NCBI GenBank assembly: GCA_036562495.1
Contig: DATCKA010000092.1
Span: forward strand, 1 to 64,000
Direction of reading: 5' to 3'
Length of the DNA stretch: 64,000 bases
Source of the DNA: Geochorda sp036562495
GTDB lineage: Bacteria > Bacillota > Limnochordia > Limnochordales > Geochordaceae
Numbering within the stretch: position 1 is the stretch's first letter; each line of letters begins with the position of its first letter. The notes beneath the pieces were generated by a model that was not told the DNA's origin, searched no databases, and saw only the letters and a program-made list of their open reading frames with translations. Both the position numbers and the translations under genes were made by a program. Shown in pieces: positions 8,364-18,573 of this stretch.

Positions 8364-9377
8364 ATGCACGACCGCGAGCGCGAAGTGATGCTGGACTTCT
8401 TGCGGGTGACGGAGACCGCGGCGCTGCGGGCCGCGCCGTGGATGGGCAAGGGAGACAAGCAGGCGGCCGACGATGCAGCCGTCGACGGCATGCGGGGCAT
8501 GCTGGATCTGGTGCGGGTGCGGGGTACCGTCGTCATCGGAGAGGGAGAGAAGGACAAGGCCCCCATGCTCTACGTGGGGGAGGAAGTCGGCACCGGCGAC
8601 GGCCCCGAGGTGGACATCGCCGTCGATCCGCTGGAGGGGACCCGCCTGGTGGCCAATGGGCTGCCCAACGCCCTCTCGGTCCTGGTGGCGGCCGAGCGCG
8701 GCAGCGTGCTGCCCGTGCCCTCCTTCTACATGCAGAAGATCGCCGTCGGGCCACGGGCCGCCGGTCACATCGACATCAACGCGCCCGTCCGGGAAAACCT
8801 GCGCGTCGTGGCGGCCGTGCTGGGCAAGCGGGTGACGGAGCTGACCGTCGTCATCCTGGATCGGCCTCGCCACGCTCGACTCATCCAGGAGGTGAGGGAG
8901 CTCGGCGCCCGGATCAAGCTCATCTCGGACGGCGACGTGGCGGCTGGCATCGCCACCGCGTTGGAGGGCACGGGCGTGGACCTCCTGCTCGGCATCGGCG
9001 GGGCGCCGGAGGGCGTCCTGACGGCGGCGGCGCTCAAGTGCCTGGGCGGCGAGATCCAGTGCAAGCTCTGGTTCTCCAGCCCGGAGGAGGAGTCCAGGGC
9101 CGCGGCCTCCGGCTTCCAACCCGACAGGGTCTACACCCAGGACGACCTCATCGGCACCGATCGGGTCATCTTCGCGGCGACCGGGGTGACCGACGGTGAC
9201 CTGCTCAAGGGGGTCCGCTACGAGGGGCGCACGGCGCGCACCCACTCGCTGCTGATGCGGGCTCACACCAAGACCGTCCGCGTCATCGAGACCATCCATC
9301 ACCTGGAGCACAAGACGCTGCGCTCGCGCCGGCGAAACGAGGAGGTCGCAGCCCGGGCCGCCGAGGAGGCGTCCTAG
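8364..9377 (+). CDS. glpX: Class II fructose-1,6-bisphosphatase
   Basis: 337 residues, normal for GlpX (gluconeogenesis; hydrolyses fructose-1,6-bisphosphate to fructose-6-phosphate). Family signatures: KQAADDAAVDGMR, metal-site motif GEGEKDKAPMLYVGE, VDPLEGT, and SDGDVAAGIA followed by GIGGAPEGVLTAAALK. The start is ATG 8364 behind AAGGAGGG; the open frame upstream to 8247 looks untranslated. It is followed by folD about 100 bases on, possibly in one transcript. Confidence 0.95.
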   Translation: MHDREREVMLDFLRVTETAALRAAPWMGKGDKQAADDAAVDGMRGMLDLVRVRGTVVIGEGEKDKAPMLYVGEEVGTGDGPEVDIAVDPLEGTRLVANGLPNALSVLVAAERGSVLPVPSFYMQKIAVGPRAAGHIDINAPVRENLRVVAAVLGKRVTELTVVILDRPRHARLIQEVRELGARIKLISDGDVAAGIATALEGTGVDLLLGIGGAPEGVLTAAALKCLGGEIQCKLWFSSPEEESRAAASGFQPDRVYTQDDLIGTDRVIFAATGVTDGDLLKGVRYEGRTARTHSLLMRAHTKTVRVIETIHHLEHKTLRSRRRNEEVAARAAEEAS

Positions 9378-9484
9378 TCGGGCCGAGAGGAGTGGGCGCA
9401 AGCGCTCTCGAAGCCCCCTCGGGCTGCCCTCCGCCCACGCGAGCACGTCACCAGCCACGGGCAGCCCGCGGGGAGGCACCAAGC

Positions 9485-10360
9485 ATGGCGGAGAGGGCAC
9501 GGATCATCGACGGCAAGGCGCTGGCCGCGGCCGTGCGCCAGCAGGTGGCCCAGCGCGTCCGTCAGCTGCAGGAGCGGTACGGGACGGCGCCCGGCCTTTC
9601 GGTCATCCTGGTCGGCGACGACCCGGCCTCGGCCATCTACGTGCGCAACAAGCGGCGGGCCTGCGAGGAGCTGGGCGTCCGCAGCCAGGTGCACCACCTG
9701 CCGGCCGAGACCAGGGCGTCGGAGCTGGCCGACCTCATCGACCGGTGCAACGCCGACCCCCAGGTGCACGGTATCCTGCTCCAGCTGCCCCTGCCGGCCC
9801 ATCTGGAGGCCGACGACTTCCTGGCCCGGATCGATCCCCGCAAGGATGTCGACGGCTTCCATCCCGACAACATGGGCCGGCTCCTGCAGGGGCGCCCTTA
9901 CCTGGTGCCCTGCACACCGGCCGGCATCATGCACCTGATCGACGCCACCGGCATCGAGCTGCAGGGCCGCCGGGCGGTCGTCATCGGGCGTAGCAACATC
10001 GTCGGCAAGCCGACGGCTCTGTTGCTGCTGGCCAGGCACGCCACCGTCACCATCTGCCACTCCCGCACACGCGACCTGCCCGAGATCTGCCGGGAGGCCG
10101 ACGTGCTGGTGGCCGCCGTCGGGCGCGCCCGGCTGGTACAGGGCGACTGGATCAAGCCGGGTGCCGTCGTCATCGACGTCGGCATCAACCGGCTGCCCGA
10201 CGGTGGTCTGGCCGGCGACGTCGACTTCGAGGCGGCATCGGCCGTGGCCGGCCACATCACCCCGGTGCCCGGCGGGGTAGGGCCCATGACCGTGGCCATG
10301 CTGATGGCCAATGTCGTGACGGCAGCGGAGCGGCTGCTGGAGTCCTCGGGCGGCGCCTGA
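9485..10360 (+). CDS. folD: Bifunctional methylenetetrahydrofolate dehydrogenase/cyclohydrolase
   Basis: 291 residues. FolD interconverts 5,10-methylene- and 10-formyl-tetrahydrofolate using NADP. Visible are the active-site Tyr/Lys region (IYVRNKRRACEELG), QLPLP, DVDGFHPDNMGRLLQG, VIGRSNIVGKP at the nucleotide site and the PGGVGPMTVAMLMAN signature. ATG 9485 follows GGGAGGC. A short CCCCG/CGGGG hairpin just after the stop (10362-10376) is too weak to call a terminator. Confidence 0.96.
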   Translation: MAERARIIDGKALAAAVRQQVAQRVRQLQERYGTAPGLSVILVGDDPASAIYVRNKRRACEELGVRSQVHHLPAETRASELADLIDRCNADPQVHGILLQLPLPAHLEADDFLARIDPRKDVDGFHPDNMGRLLQGRPYLVPCTPAGIMHLIDATGIELQGRRAVVIGRSNIVGKPTALLLLARHATVTICHSRTRDLPEICREADVLVAAVGRARLVQGDWIKPGAVVIDVGINRLPDGGLAGDVDFEAASAVAGHITPVPGGVGPMTVAMLMANVVTAAERLLESSGGA

Positions 10361-10450
10361 TCCCCGCTTGACGGGGCTCGACATCGGGACAGGTCTAGCC
10401 GCGCGCCCGGCCGAGTAGAGTGGGTCCCGACGACATCGACAGGCGCGCCC

Positions 10451-10711
10451 GTGAGGCGCGCCGGGCAGGGGGCCAGAGCGCCTGTGGGCACGGCGCTTCT
10501 CTACGGGGCCGCGGTGGGCGTGCTGCTGTTGTCCAACATCTGGATGCTGCGGGAGCTCGATGCGCTCAAGCGGCAACTGGACGCCTACCAGCGAGAGGTG
10601 GCTTCGCTCGACGACCGCGTCTGCCAGCTGATGTACACCCTCGAGGCGAGCGAGGCCGATGGGCTGGCCCCGCGACCCTCGACTCCGGCGGCCAGCCCCA
10701 GCGGGCGCTGA
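10451..10711 (+). CDS. Small membrane-anchored coiled-coil protein of unknown function
   Basis: Up to 86 residues. A single hydrophobic segment (TALLYGAAVGVLLLSNIWML) is followed by a short heptad-like stretch (LRELDALKRQLDAYQREVA) and a Pro/Ala tail. Layout resembles small division- or septum-type anchors but no family is recognised. It begins with GTG 10451; GTG 10484, with AGGGGG about ten bases upstream, is equally possible. Convergent with the next gene. Confidence 0.55.
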   Translation: MRRAGQGARAPVGTALLYGAAVGVLLLSNIWMLRELDALKRQLDAYQREVASLDDRVCQLMYTLEASEADGLAPRPSTPAASPSGR

Positions 10712-10741
10712 CGGTGGCCCGACGCATCGGGATGCCGCGCG

Positions 10742-11101
10742 TCACGCACCTTGCAGGTGGGTCATGCGTCGCAGCCCCAGCACCACCTGCTGCACGGCAT
10801 CGGGCTCGCCGCTGAGGCTCACCTCGACGCGATTGGTCCGCAGCGCCCCGGTAAACTCCACCTCTTCGTGGAGCCGGGCGCGCCAACCCTTGCCGGCTAT
10901 CTCGGCCAACACCCGCGGGCGAGCGGCGCCCAGAGCGCCGGTGCTGGAGGGGGACTCCTCGTGGCCTGTCGTCAGCTCGCCCCCGAACTTCTCCAGGTAG
11001 CGCGCGACCATACGCCACCCGACGCCCCTCAACACCACCACGGGCGCATGGCGCTCGGCCTCGTCTTCGAACTCCACAGATTCCCAGCGCACTGGCGGCA
11101 C
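10742..11101 (-). CDS. Hypothetical protein, 119 residues
   Basis: Begins with GTG 11101 behind a G-run; a second GTG three codons later could also serve. The sequence is mixed alpha/beta with no signal peptide or membrane segment (VVVLRGVGWRMVARYLEKFG near the start, VEVSLSGEPDAVQQVVLGL near the end). The amino acid mix is that of a real protein and third positions are GC-rich. It lies after the Liv ABC genes on the same strand but is separated by about 75 bases. No function assigned. Confidence 0.6.
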   Translation of the reverse strand: MPPVRWESVEFEDEAERHAPVVVLRGVGWRMVARYLEKFGGELTTGHEESPSSTGALGAARPRVLAEIAGKGWRARLHEEVEFTGALRTNRVEVSLSGEPDAVQQVVLGLRRMTHLQGA

Positions 11102-11176
11102 CGACCCCCCGCGCGACCGTGGGCGGATGTTCGGTGGCCGGATGCGAACTCCTCCCCTTCTCGGGAAGGGTGCGGC

Positions 11177-11925
<749 letters not shown>

Positions 11926-11929
<4 letters not shown>

Positions 11930-12705
11930 GCGGCTGGCTCCTCCCCCAGGTAGGCGGCGATCACCTTGGGATCCCGCTGGATCTCTTCGGGAGTACCCGT
12001 GGCGATGGCGACGCCGTGGTCCAGGACCGTGATGCGCTGGCAGATGCCCATCACCATCTGCATGTGGTGCTCGATGAGCATGATGGTGAGGCCGAAGCGC
12101 TGGCGGATCTGCAGGATGAACTCCATCAACTGGCGCATCTCCTCGGGGTTCATGCCGGCCGCCGGCTCGTCGAGCAGCAACAGCCGCGGGCCCGTGGCCA
12201 GGGCCCGGGCGATCTCGAGCCGGCGCTGCTGCCCGTACGGCAGGGAGCTGGCCGGCTCGTCGGCCAGGTGGGCCAGGCCGACCGCCTCCAAGAGCGCGTG
12301 GGCCCGCTCGCGCATGGCCCGCTCTTCCTCGCGGCGGGCCCGGCTCCGTACGAAGGCCGACGCCAGCGACGCTCGACGGCGCACGTGCAGCCCGACCATG
12401 ACGTTGTCGATCACGGTCAGGCCCCCGAAGAGGCGGATGTTTTGAAAGGTGCGGGCGATGCCGAGCGCCGTGATGCGGTGCGGCGGCCACCCCTGGATGG
12501 GCTGGCCGTCGAAGAGGATGCGCCCCTCGCTCGGCGGGTACTGACCCGTGATCAGGTTGAAGACCGTGGTCTTGCCCGCTCCGTTGGGTCCGATGAGCCC
12601 CATCAGCTCGCCCTCGTGGACGACGAGGTCCAGGGCGTGCACCGCCACCAGGCCGCCGAAGCGGACCGTCAAGCGCTCCAGTTTCAGCAGAGGCGTCGTC
12701 GCCAC
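11926..12705 (-). CDS. livG: Branched-chain amino acid ABC transporter ATPase LivG
   Basis: 259 residues. Walker A GPNGAGKTT, the LivG-typical GIARTFQNIRLF after the Q loop, signature LPYGQQRRLEIARAL, Walker B LLLLDEPAAGMNP, and IEHHMQMVMGICQRITVLDHG. It pairs with LivF as the heterodimeric motor on LivHM. Starts one base after the livM stop region. Confidence 0.94.
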
Positions 12706-12706
12706 G

Positions 12707-13936
12707 TCATTGCCCCCTCGGCGGGCGGGCCACCCCGGACGCCCGCCCCGACACCCGCGACAGCCCGCGCACCACGCTTCGGTACACGCGGTAGGTGAGC
12801 CGCCAGGCGCCGTCCCACGTAAACTCGCTGCGGCCGAAGAGCCCCCGGCGGTAGAAGAGCATGAGCAGGACGAGCAGCAGGGAGAAGACCACCATGCGCA
12901 TCCCCGGCACGCCGGGGATGAAGAAGGGCCCCAGCTGCATCGGCGCCTCCACCGCCCGGAGCGCCTCCTGCAAGACGGCGTACAGCACGGCGGTCACCGC
13001 GGCCCCGCTGGTGCTCCCCAGGCCGCCGAGCACCACGATGATGAGGAGGTTGAAGGTCATCGTGAAGGTGAACAGCGACGGCGAGATGGTGGTCAGCAGC
13101 GCGGCCAGCAGCCCTCCCGCTACCCCTGCGAAGAAGGCGCTGACGACGAAGGCCAGGAGCTTGTGGGTGAAGACGTGGATCCCCATGGCCTCCGCCGCCA
13201 CCTCGTCCTCCCGGATGGCCTTGAGCGCTCGCCCGTAGGTGGAGTTGACCAGATTCTGGACGACCCAGACGGTGAAGATGGCTGCACCGCCGGTCCACCA
13301 CAGATTGGCGTACTCGGGGATGTCACGGATGCCCAGGGGCCCGTTGGTGACCGAGATGAGGTTGTTGGCCAGCACGAAGATGATCTCGCCGAATCCAAAG
13401 GTCGCGATGGCCAGGTAGTCACCCCGCAGCCGCAGGGAGGGGAACCCGACCAGCAGGCCGCCCAGGGCGGCCGCCACCCCCGCGGCCACCAGCGAGAGGA
13501 GGAAGCCCAAGGGCATGGCCAGCGCCGCCCCGCTGCCTCCCGGCAACAGGCGGGAGAGCGCTGCCGACAGGCTCTCCGGCACCGAGAAGGCCGACAGGGG
13601 CCAGACCAGCGGCTGCAGGAAGAAGACCTGGGCCTTGCGGTCCACGGGCAGCATCAACAGCGTGGTGAGGAAGCCCCCGATGGCCATGAAGCCGTTGGGT
13701 CCCAGAGAGAACTGCCCGGCCACGCCGTTGACGAGATTGTAGCTGACAGCTGCCACGACGTAGATGAAGGCCAGGTTTGCGATGCGCCGGTAGTACAGGC
13801 TGAAGCCCGGCTGCTCCATGTAGGCGATGGCGCCCACCAGCAGGGCCAGGGCGGCCAGGGTCAGCAGCCGCTTGGTCCAGGGAGAGAGCGGCGGCGCCTC
13901 GCGAACCGGCTCGATGGAAGGCGCTCTGGTCGTCAT
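12707..13936 (-). CDS. livM: Branched-chain amino acid ABC transporter permease LivM
   Basis: 409 residues with about nine to ten membrane segments. LivM-type marks: SYNLVNGVAGQFSLGPNGF near residue 65, FPSLRLRGDYLAIATFGFGE, the cytoplasmic EAA-like loop GRALKAIREDEVAAEAMG, and VLGGLGSTSGA. Six bases separate it from livH. No clear Shine-Dalgarno is seen, which suits translational coupling. Confidence 0.93.
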   Translation of the reverse strand: MTTRAPSIEPVREAPPLSPWTKRLLTLAALALLVGAIAYMEQPGFSLYYRRIANLAFIYVVAAVSYNLVNGVAGQFSLGPNGFMAIGGFLTTLLMLPVDRKAQVFFLQPLVWPLSAFSVPESLSAALSRLLPGGSGAALAMPLGFLLSLVAAGVAAALGGLLVGFPSLRLRGDYLAIATFGFGEIIFVLANNLISVTNGPLGIRDIPEYANLWWTGGAAIFTVWVVQNLVNSTYGRALKAIREDEVAAEAMGIHVFTHKLLAFVVSAFFAGVAGGLLAALLTTISPSLFTFTMTFNLLIIVVLGGLGSTSGAAVTAVLYAVLQEALRAVEAPMQLGPFFIPGVPGMRMVVFSLLLVLLMLFYRRGLFGRSEFTWDGAWRLTYRVYRSVVRGLSRVSGRASGVARPPRGQ

Positions 13937-13942
13937 GGAGGT

Positions 13943-14842
13943 CTACACTTTCTCCTTCAAGGGCTCGCCCAGGATTCCGGTCGGCCTCACCAGCAGGAAG
14001 AAGACCAGCAAGGCGAAGACGACGGCGTCACGATATCCGGACAGGTGGGGCATCAGGCCTACCGTCATGATCTCGACGATGCCGATGACGAAGCCCCCGA
14101 CCATGGCCCCCACCACGTTGCCGATGCCGCCGACCACCGCGGCGGTGAAGGCCTTCCATCCCGGGTAGATGCCCATGAGGGGGTTGACCTGCGGGAACTG
14201 GAAGGACCACATGATACCGCCGGCCGCCGCCAGCGCCGAGCCCAGCGCGAAGGTGTAGGAGATGACCCGATCCACGTCGACGCCCATCAGCCGCGTCGCT
14301 TCGATGTCGCGCGAGAGAGCCCGCATGGCCATCCCCGCCCGGGTGCGGTAGATCAGCACCAGCAGGGCGCCCACCAGCAGCAGAGTCAGGACGGGCACCC
14401 AGACCGTCACGCCCGGCACCCGGAAGGGCCCGAGGGCGTACGAGCCGGCGAACGCAGGCGGCACGGGCATGCCCCGCGGCCGACCGCCGACCACCACCAG
14501 GCCGAGGTTTTCGATGAAGAAGGAGATACCCACCGCGGTGATGAGGGCCGAGATGCGCGGCTGGTCCCGAAGGGGACGGTAGGCCGCGCGGTCGATGGTC
14601 ACCCCGACCATTGCCGTCAGCAGCGCCGTCAGCGGCGCGCTGATCCACCAGGGCAGGTGGAAGACGCCCACGAGGAAGAAGGCCGTATACGCGCCGATCA
14701 TGAAGACGTCGCCATGGGCGAAGTTGATGAGGCGCAGGATGCCGTAGACCATCGTGTAGCCGATGGCCAGCAAGCTGTATAGCCCGCCGAGGCTGATCCC
14801 GTTGAGGAGTTGCTGGACGAGGACCTCGAGCGAAAGGTTCAC
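13943..14842 (-). CDS. livH: Branched-chain amino acid ABC transporter permease LivH
   Basis: 299 residues, around eight membrane helices. LivH marks: LLNGISLGGLYSLLAIGYTM at the N-terminus, INFAHGDVFMIGAY, the loop GMAMRALSRDIEATRLMGVD and a final LVRPTGILG. GTG start at 14842. Partner of LivM in the membrane channel. Confidence 0.94.
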   Translation of the reverse strand: MNLSLEVLVQQLLNGISLGGLYSLLAIGYTMVYGILRLINFAHGDVFMIGAYTAFFLVGVFHLPWWISAPLTALLTAMVGVTIDRAAYRPLRDQPRISALITAVGISFFIENLGLVVVGGRPRGMPVPPAFAGSYALGPFRVPGVTVWVPVLTLLLVGALLVLIYRTRAGMAMRALSRDIEATRLMGVDVDRVISYTFALGSALAAAGGIMWSFQFPQVNPLMGIYPGWKAFTAAVVGGIGNVVGAMVGGFVIGIVEIMTVGLMPHLSGYRDAVVFALLVFFLLVRPTGILGEPLKEKV

Positions 14843-14878
14843 GACTGCTGCCTCGCTTCTCGATGAACGGGACGACCG

Positions 14879-14900
14879 GGCCGGGCCCCGTCGCCCGGCC
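14879..14900 (-). terminator. Hairpin between binding-protein gene and livH
   Basis: Perfect 8-bp stem GGCCGGGC/GCCCGGCC with a six-base loop and no T-tract, in the 103-base gap. Hairpins here commonly stabilise or attenuate so that the binding protein outnumbers the membrane subunits; that role is inferred. Confidence 0.5.
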
Positions 14901-14945
14901 GCCCCTCCCTGGCCGTCGGATGGGTCAAACCCCTCGCCGGACGCG

Positions 14946-16070
14946 TCACGGGTTGACCGTGGTGAGGTACTCCCACTGGCCGTTGACCAGCTTGCGGATG
15001 ACGACGGGCTTGATGGCGTCCCCGTCTTGAATCGTCACGGTGCCGGTCGTCACCTCGAGGTCACGGGTCTGGTGCATCGCGGCGGCGATGGCCTGCGGAT
15101 CCGTGGAGCCGGCACGCTCGATGGCGTCGAGGACGATGAGCACCGCGTCGGCCGCCAGTGCGCCGAAGGCATTGGGATCCTTGCCCGTGACCTTGCGGAA
15201 GGTCTCCAGGTACTGCTTGGCCAGCGGGTTGGAGAAGGCCTGCACGTGGTAGAAGCCTGTGTGCATCAGGCCCTCCACGGCCTCTCCGCCGATCTGCACG
15301 AGCTCCGGAGCGTCGGCCCCGTCACCGGCCAGGATGGGTACGTTGAGTCCGAGCCGGCGAGCCTGGACGGCGGCCAGCGCGATCTCGGTGTAGTAGTTGG
15401 GCATGTACAACAGCTCCGGGTTGGCCGCCCGGATGGCCGTCAACTGGGCGCTGAAGTCCTGATCGCCCGTCTTGAGGTACTGGGTGGCCACCACCTGACC
15501 GCCCAGGCGCGTGAACTCACGGGTGAAGAAGTTGGCGAGGCCGACCGCGTAGTCCTGAGCCACGTCCACCAGCAGGGCGGCCCGGCGGATGCCCAGGTGC
15601 TCGTAGGCGAAGCGCGCCGCGATCTGGCCCTGGAACGGATCGATGAAGCAGGCCCGGAAGACGAAGTTGCGCCCCTGCGTCGTGAGGGGATTGGTGGTGG
15701 ACGGGCCGATGATGGGCACCCGCGCCTGCTCGGCGATGGGGCCGGCCGCCAGCATGGAGCCCGAGATCATGGGGCCGATGATGGCCACGACCCGGTCTCG
15801 CTGGATGAGCCGCTGGGCGGCGTTGGCGCTCTCGACCCGGTCCGACTTGTTGTCCACGAGGACGAACTCCACCGGCCGCCCGAGGGCCTCCAACTTCATC
15901 ATCTGCTGGAGGACCTGGATGCCCTCGTAGCCCTGCTGGCCGTATGCGGCCACCCCACCCGTCATCTCCAGGTTGAGGCCGATGCGGATGGGCTCGGCCG
16001 CGGCGGCCACCGCCGTGGCGGCCACGAGTAGCGAGCCTGCCAACAAAAGCGCGGCGAACTTACGATTCAT
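14946..16070 (-). CDS. Branched-chain amino acid type ABC transporter substrate-binding protein
   Basis: 374 residues from ATG 16070, which opens a clear signal peptide (MNRKFAALLLAGSLLVAATA, then VAAAAEP). The mature protein is a type I periplasmic binding protein of the LivK/leucine-isoleucine-valine group: IRIGLNLEMTGGVAAYGQQGYEGI, VAIIGPMISGSMLAAGPIAE, RVPIIGPSTTNPLTTQ, and a C-terminal VTGTVTIQDGDAIKPVVI. Family members bind branched-chain amino acids, amides or aromatic acids; the ligand here is not determined. First gene of the operon. Confidence 0.93.
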   Translation of the reverse strand: MNRKFAALLLAGSLLVAATAVAAAAEPIRIGLNLEMTGGVAAYGQQGYEGIQVLQQMMKLEALGRPVEFVLVDNKSDRVESANAAQRLIQRDRVVAIIGPMISGSMLAAGPIAEQARVPIIGPSTTNPLTTQGRNFVFRACFIDPFQGQIAARFAYEHLGIRRAALLVDVAQDYAVGLANFFTREFTRLGGQVVATQYLKTGDQDFSAQLTAIRAANPELLYMPNYYTEIALAAVQARRLGLNVPILAGDGADAPELVQIGGEAVEGLMHTGFYHVQAFSNPLAKQYLETFRKVTGKDPNAFGALAADAVLIVLDAIERAGSTDPQAIAAAMHQTRDLEVTTGTVTIQDGDAIKPVVIRKLVNGQWEYLTTVNP

Positions 16071-16235
16071 GGCGTGCTCTCGAAGCCCCCCATTCCTGCG
16101 CTGCATCTCGGGGCCCGGGACCTGCGACCAGGGTGTTAGCACGCATATACGCCGAATCGCGACGATCTCCTGGGACGACATCCCCAGGCCTGTCGGGAGG
16201 GGAAAACCGCCCTCGCTCCTAAATCCTCCTGTGTC

Positions 16236-16248
16236 GGGTCGACGACCC
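16236..16248. promoter_or_regulatory. Inverted repeat GGGTCG-A-CGACCC
   Basis: Perfect 6-1-6 inverted repeat in the 218-base divergent gap between the binding-protein gene and the exported-protein gene at 16289. It could be an operator for either; no regulator gene is near. The rest of the gap shows nothing I can name. Confidence 0.35.
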
Positions 16249-16288
16249 AGCGTTGGCGACGATCTGGGAGAGGGGACGACGGCCATCG

Positions 16289-17398
16289 ATGCGCGGGCTC
16301 ATCGGGCGCCCCCGGGCCACGGGGCTGGCGGCCGTGGTCGCGGCGATGATCGCGTGCATCGCGTCGGGCGCCTCAGGGGCGGCCGCGGCCACGCCGGGAG
16401 GCGCCGAGCTGTCGACCCAGGGCGTCGTCACGCTGCTGGCGCGCCGGCACGAGTGGATCTGGCGGCTCTCCCCAAACGATGTGCAGGTGCGGGAGGCGCG
16501 CTCGCCCGACGGCTCGGCCCGGCTCGTCTGGGTGTCGGGGCGTACGAAGCAGGACCCGACGCGGGCGCTGCATGCGTTTGGCCTGCTGCGCCGCCAGCCC
16601 ACGGGCGAGCGAGACGTCTTCGTCGATCTGACCGCCCTGGTCGACACCGGCTACCCGAGCTACACGCTGATGCCGGTCGAAGCCCTGCCCGGAGGGCCGG
16701 TCTTCTTCGCCGTGGCAGCGCCTTCCGATGCCGAGCGGCCGCAGGCTGCGCTGTATCTCTTCGACCCGAGCCGCGCCGGCGGGGAGGCCAGCAACGTACG
16801 GGTGCTGGCGGCCACGGGCGACCTCATCACCATGGACCGGGAGAGCGGCGGCAACCTGCGTGTGCAGGTGGGGGTCTTCGACTTCGGCGAGCGGGTGCCG
16901 GCAGTCTTCGTCGTCTCCGACTCGGCTCGCCTGGACCCCGTCGGCCGCCCTGCCCGAGCCGTGGCGGTCACCACGTATCGGTGGGATCCCGGGCGCCGTG
17001 CCTTCGCGGTGGAAGCCTCGCCCCCGGAGCTGACGCCCTTCGGGGTGGCGGAGGCCTTCGTCGCGGCGGTGCGGCGGGGCGACATGCAGCAGGCGCTGGC
17101 GTTGACGACGGCGGAGTGGCGACGGGTCATGGGAGTCGAGACGCCGCAGCGCCTCAGGGCCTACCTCCAGGCCACTCGGCCCCACCTGTTGATGTCGCCC
17201 GGCCCCTTCCGCTTCCTGGGGGGCACGACCGGGAGGGAGGCGGCCTCCATCCTCTTCACGGACCCCGACGGGCGCATCTACCGCATCCGCCTGCGCCTGG
17301 TCAGGGGCCAGGCTCCCGAGCTGCTTGTGATGGAGGGCGCGCTGACGGCCGAGCTGCGTGGCCCGTGGCAGGTCGACGGTCTGGACGGCGGCAGCTAG
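16289..17398 (+). CDS. Exported protein of unknown function
   Basis: 369 residues from ATG 16289. Signal peptide: basic start (RGLIGRPRATG) then AAVVAAMIACIASGASGAAA. The mature part looks beta-rich with sections resembling a quality-of-fit or NTF2/DUF-type layout, but I do not recognise a family. The segment PFGVAEAFVAAVRRGDMQQALAL is helical and reminiscent of small NTF2-like lipoprotein domains. A TTG at 16253 would give a longer but less signal-like N-terminus. It is 32 bases upstream of another exported protein gene, probably co-transcribed. Confidence 0.75.
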   Translation: MRGLIGRPRATGLAAVVAAMIACIASGASGAAAATPGGAELSTQGVVTLLARRHEWIWRLSPNDVQVREARSPDGSARLVWVSGRTKQDPTRALHAFGLLRRQPTGERDVFVDLTALVDTGYPSYTLMPVEALPGGPVFFAVAAPSDAERPQAALYLFDPSRAGGEASNVRVLAATGDLITMDRESGGNLRVQVGVFDFGERVPAVFVVSDSARLDPVGRPARAVAVTTYRWDPGRRAFAVEASPPELTPFGVAEAFVAAVRRGDMQQALALTTAEWRRVMGVETPQRLRAYLQATRPHLLMSPGPFRFLGGTTGREAASILFTDPDGRIYRIRLRLVRGQAPELLVMEGALTAELRGPWQVDGLDGGS

Positions 17399-17430
17399 CC
17401 GGACGGCGCTGAGGCCAGAAGGGACTGGCG

Positions 17431-18567
17431 ATGGTGAGAAGGTTGGCATCGTCCGCATTGGGGTTGCTGATCGTGAGCGTGGCCTGCTGGCTGGCCGCGG
17501 GGCCGTCAGCCTGGGCCGGGCAGGCGCCCAAGGCGCCCGTGGCCCCCCCGAGCTCCACGGGCCGCTGGGTCCTCACGGGCACCGTCCACAACCCGTACGG
17601 CGTCGGGATCCCGGGAGCCGAGGTAGAAATAGCGGCCCTCGGCTTGTGGGCCCAGACCGACGCCGGAGGACGTTTTCGGCTGGAAGGCCAGGGATCGCCG
17701 GGCAACGTCCAGGTGTGGGTAAGCGGCACGGGTTACCTCCCCCGCACCTTCCAGGTGGTCCTGGCGGCCGACCAGGAGGTGCGCTCCGACTTCGAGCTGG
17801 CCATCGATGGGACCCACTTCCTGAGGGCCCTGGAGGACGTGCGGTTGCGGGTTTACCGGGAGGGTGGCTTCTCGCCCCTCGTCTGGTGGGTACCGCGACT
17901 GGGGCTGGTGGTGCGTTACACCCGTCCGGAGTTGCGGGGCTCCCAGGACCGCCTCTTCGAGATGTTCTCGGCGGTCATCATCGCCAAGGAGATCATGGCT
18001 CCCTTCCCTTACCTCCACGATGGCCAGGCCCAGCTCATCAGCGAGGCGGTGACCCCCACCGAGCACCTGCTGCGTCGCTACCCCCGCGGACCGCTGCTGG
18101 AGATGCTGGCGCGGGGCACGCCCGACATGGAGAGCGCCCTGGCCTGGACCCAGGAGCACTACGAGTTCTACCGCAACGGGCAGGGGCAGGGCCGGGAGGT
18201 GCCCGGGTGGGCCGAGGTGCAGGCAGCCCTGGATGCCGTCACCTCCGAGCTCTTCCGTGAGCCCGAGGCCGGCGGCGTGTACGTGCCCGGGTACGGGCTG
18301 GTCTTCAATGCCCCACGGGCCCCCCAGTTTCCGCCGGTGACCTCCTTGAGCGTGCTCAGCATGCTCCTGGCGCTGCGAGTGCCGATCCCCGAGGGCGATC
18401 GCATCTTCGTCCAGCTCGAGGACGGCGATGCGCTGTGGGCCTTGGAGGCGCCCATCCAGACCCTACGCCGCCTGCTGGACAGCCAGGAAGAACACGACCT
18501 CTACCTGGACCTGCCCAACCTGGAGGATCTGCGCGTCTATCGCAACGGGATGCCGTGGGGGCGCTGA
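17431..18567 (+). CDS. Exported protein with carboxypeptidase-regulatory-like (CnaB-type) domain
   Basis: 378 residues. Signal peptide at 1-29 (LASSALGLLIVSVACWLAAG then PSAWAG). Residues about 45-125 fit a carboxypeptidase regulatory-like beta sandwich: LTGTVHNPYGVGIPGAEVEI, TDAGGRFRLEG, and V.GTGYLPRT. The remaining 250 residues (IAKEIMAPFPYLHDGQAQLI and onward) are helical and unrecognised. No peptidase motif is visible. Probably surface or periplasmic, functionally tied to the preceding exported protein. Confidence 0.78.
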   Translation: MVRRLASSALGLLIVSVACWLAAGPSAWAGQAPKAPVAPPSSTGRWVLTGTVHNPYGVGIPGAEVEIAALGLWAQTDAGGRFRLEGQGSPGNVQVWVSGTGYLPRTFQVVLAADQEVRSDFELAIDGTHFLRALEDVRLRVYREGGFSPLVWWVPRLGLVVRYTRPELRGSQDRLFEMFSAVIIAKEIMAPFPYLHDGQAQLISEAVTPTEHLLRRYPRGPLLEMLARGTPDMESALAWTQEHYEFYRNGQGQGREVPGWAEVQAALDAVTSELFREPEAGGVYVPGYGLVFNAPRAPQFPPVTSLSVLSMLLALRVPIPEGDRIFVQLEDGDALWALEAPIQTLRRLLDSQEEHDLYLDLPNLEDLRVYRNGMPWGR

Positions 18568-18573
18568 ACGCCC

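Noticed and set aside
10362..10376. Terminator after folD
   Set aside because: The CCCCG/CGGGG stem is only 5 bp and has no T-tract.
12548..14782. A 744-residue plus-strand open frame across the Liv genes
   Set aside because: Composition is His/Gln/Arg-rich with no domain, and it is antisense to livG, livM and livH, which carry full ABC motifs.
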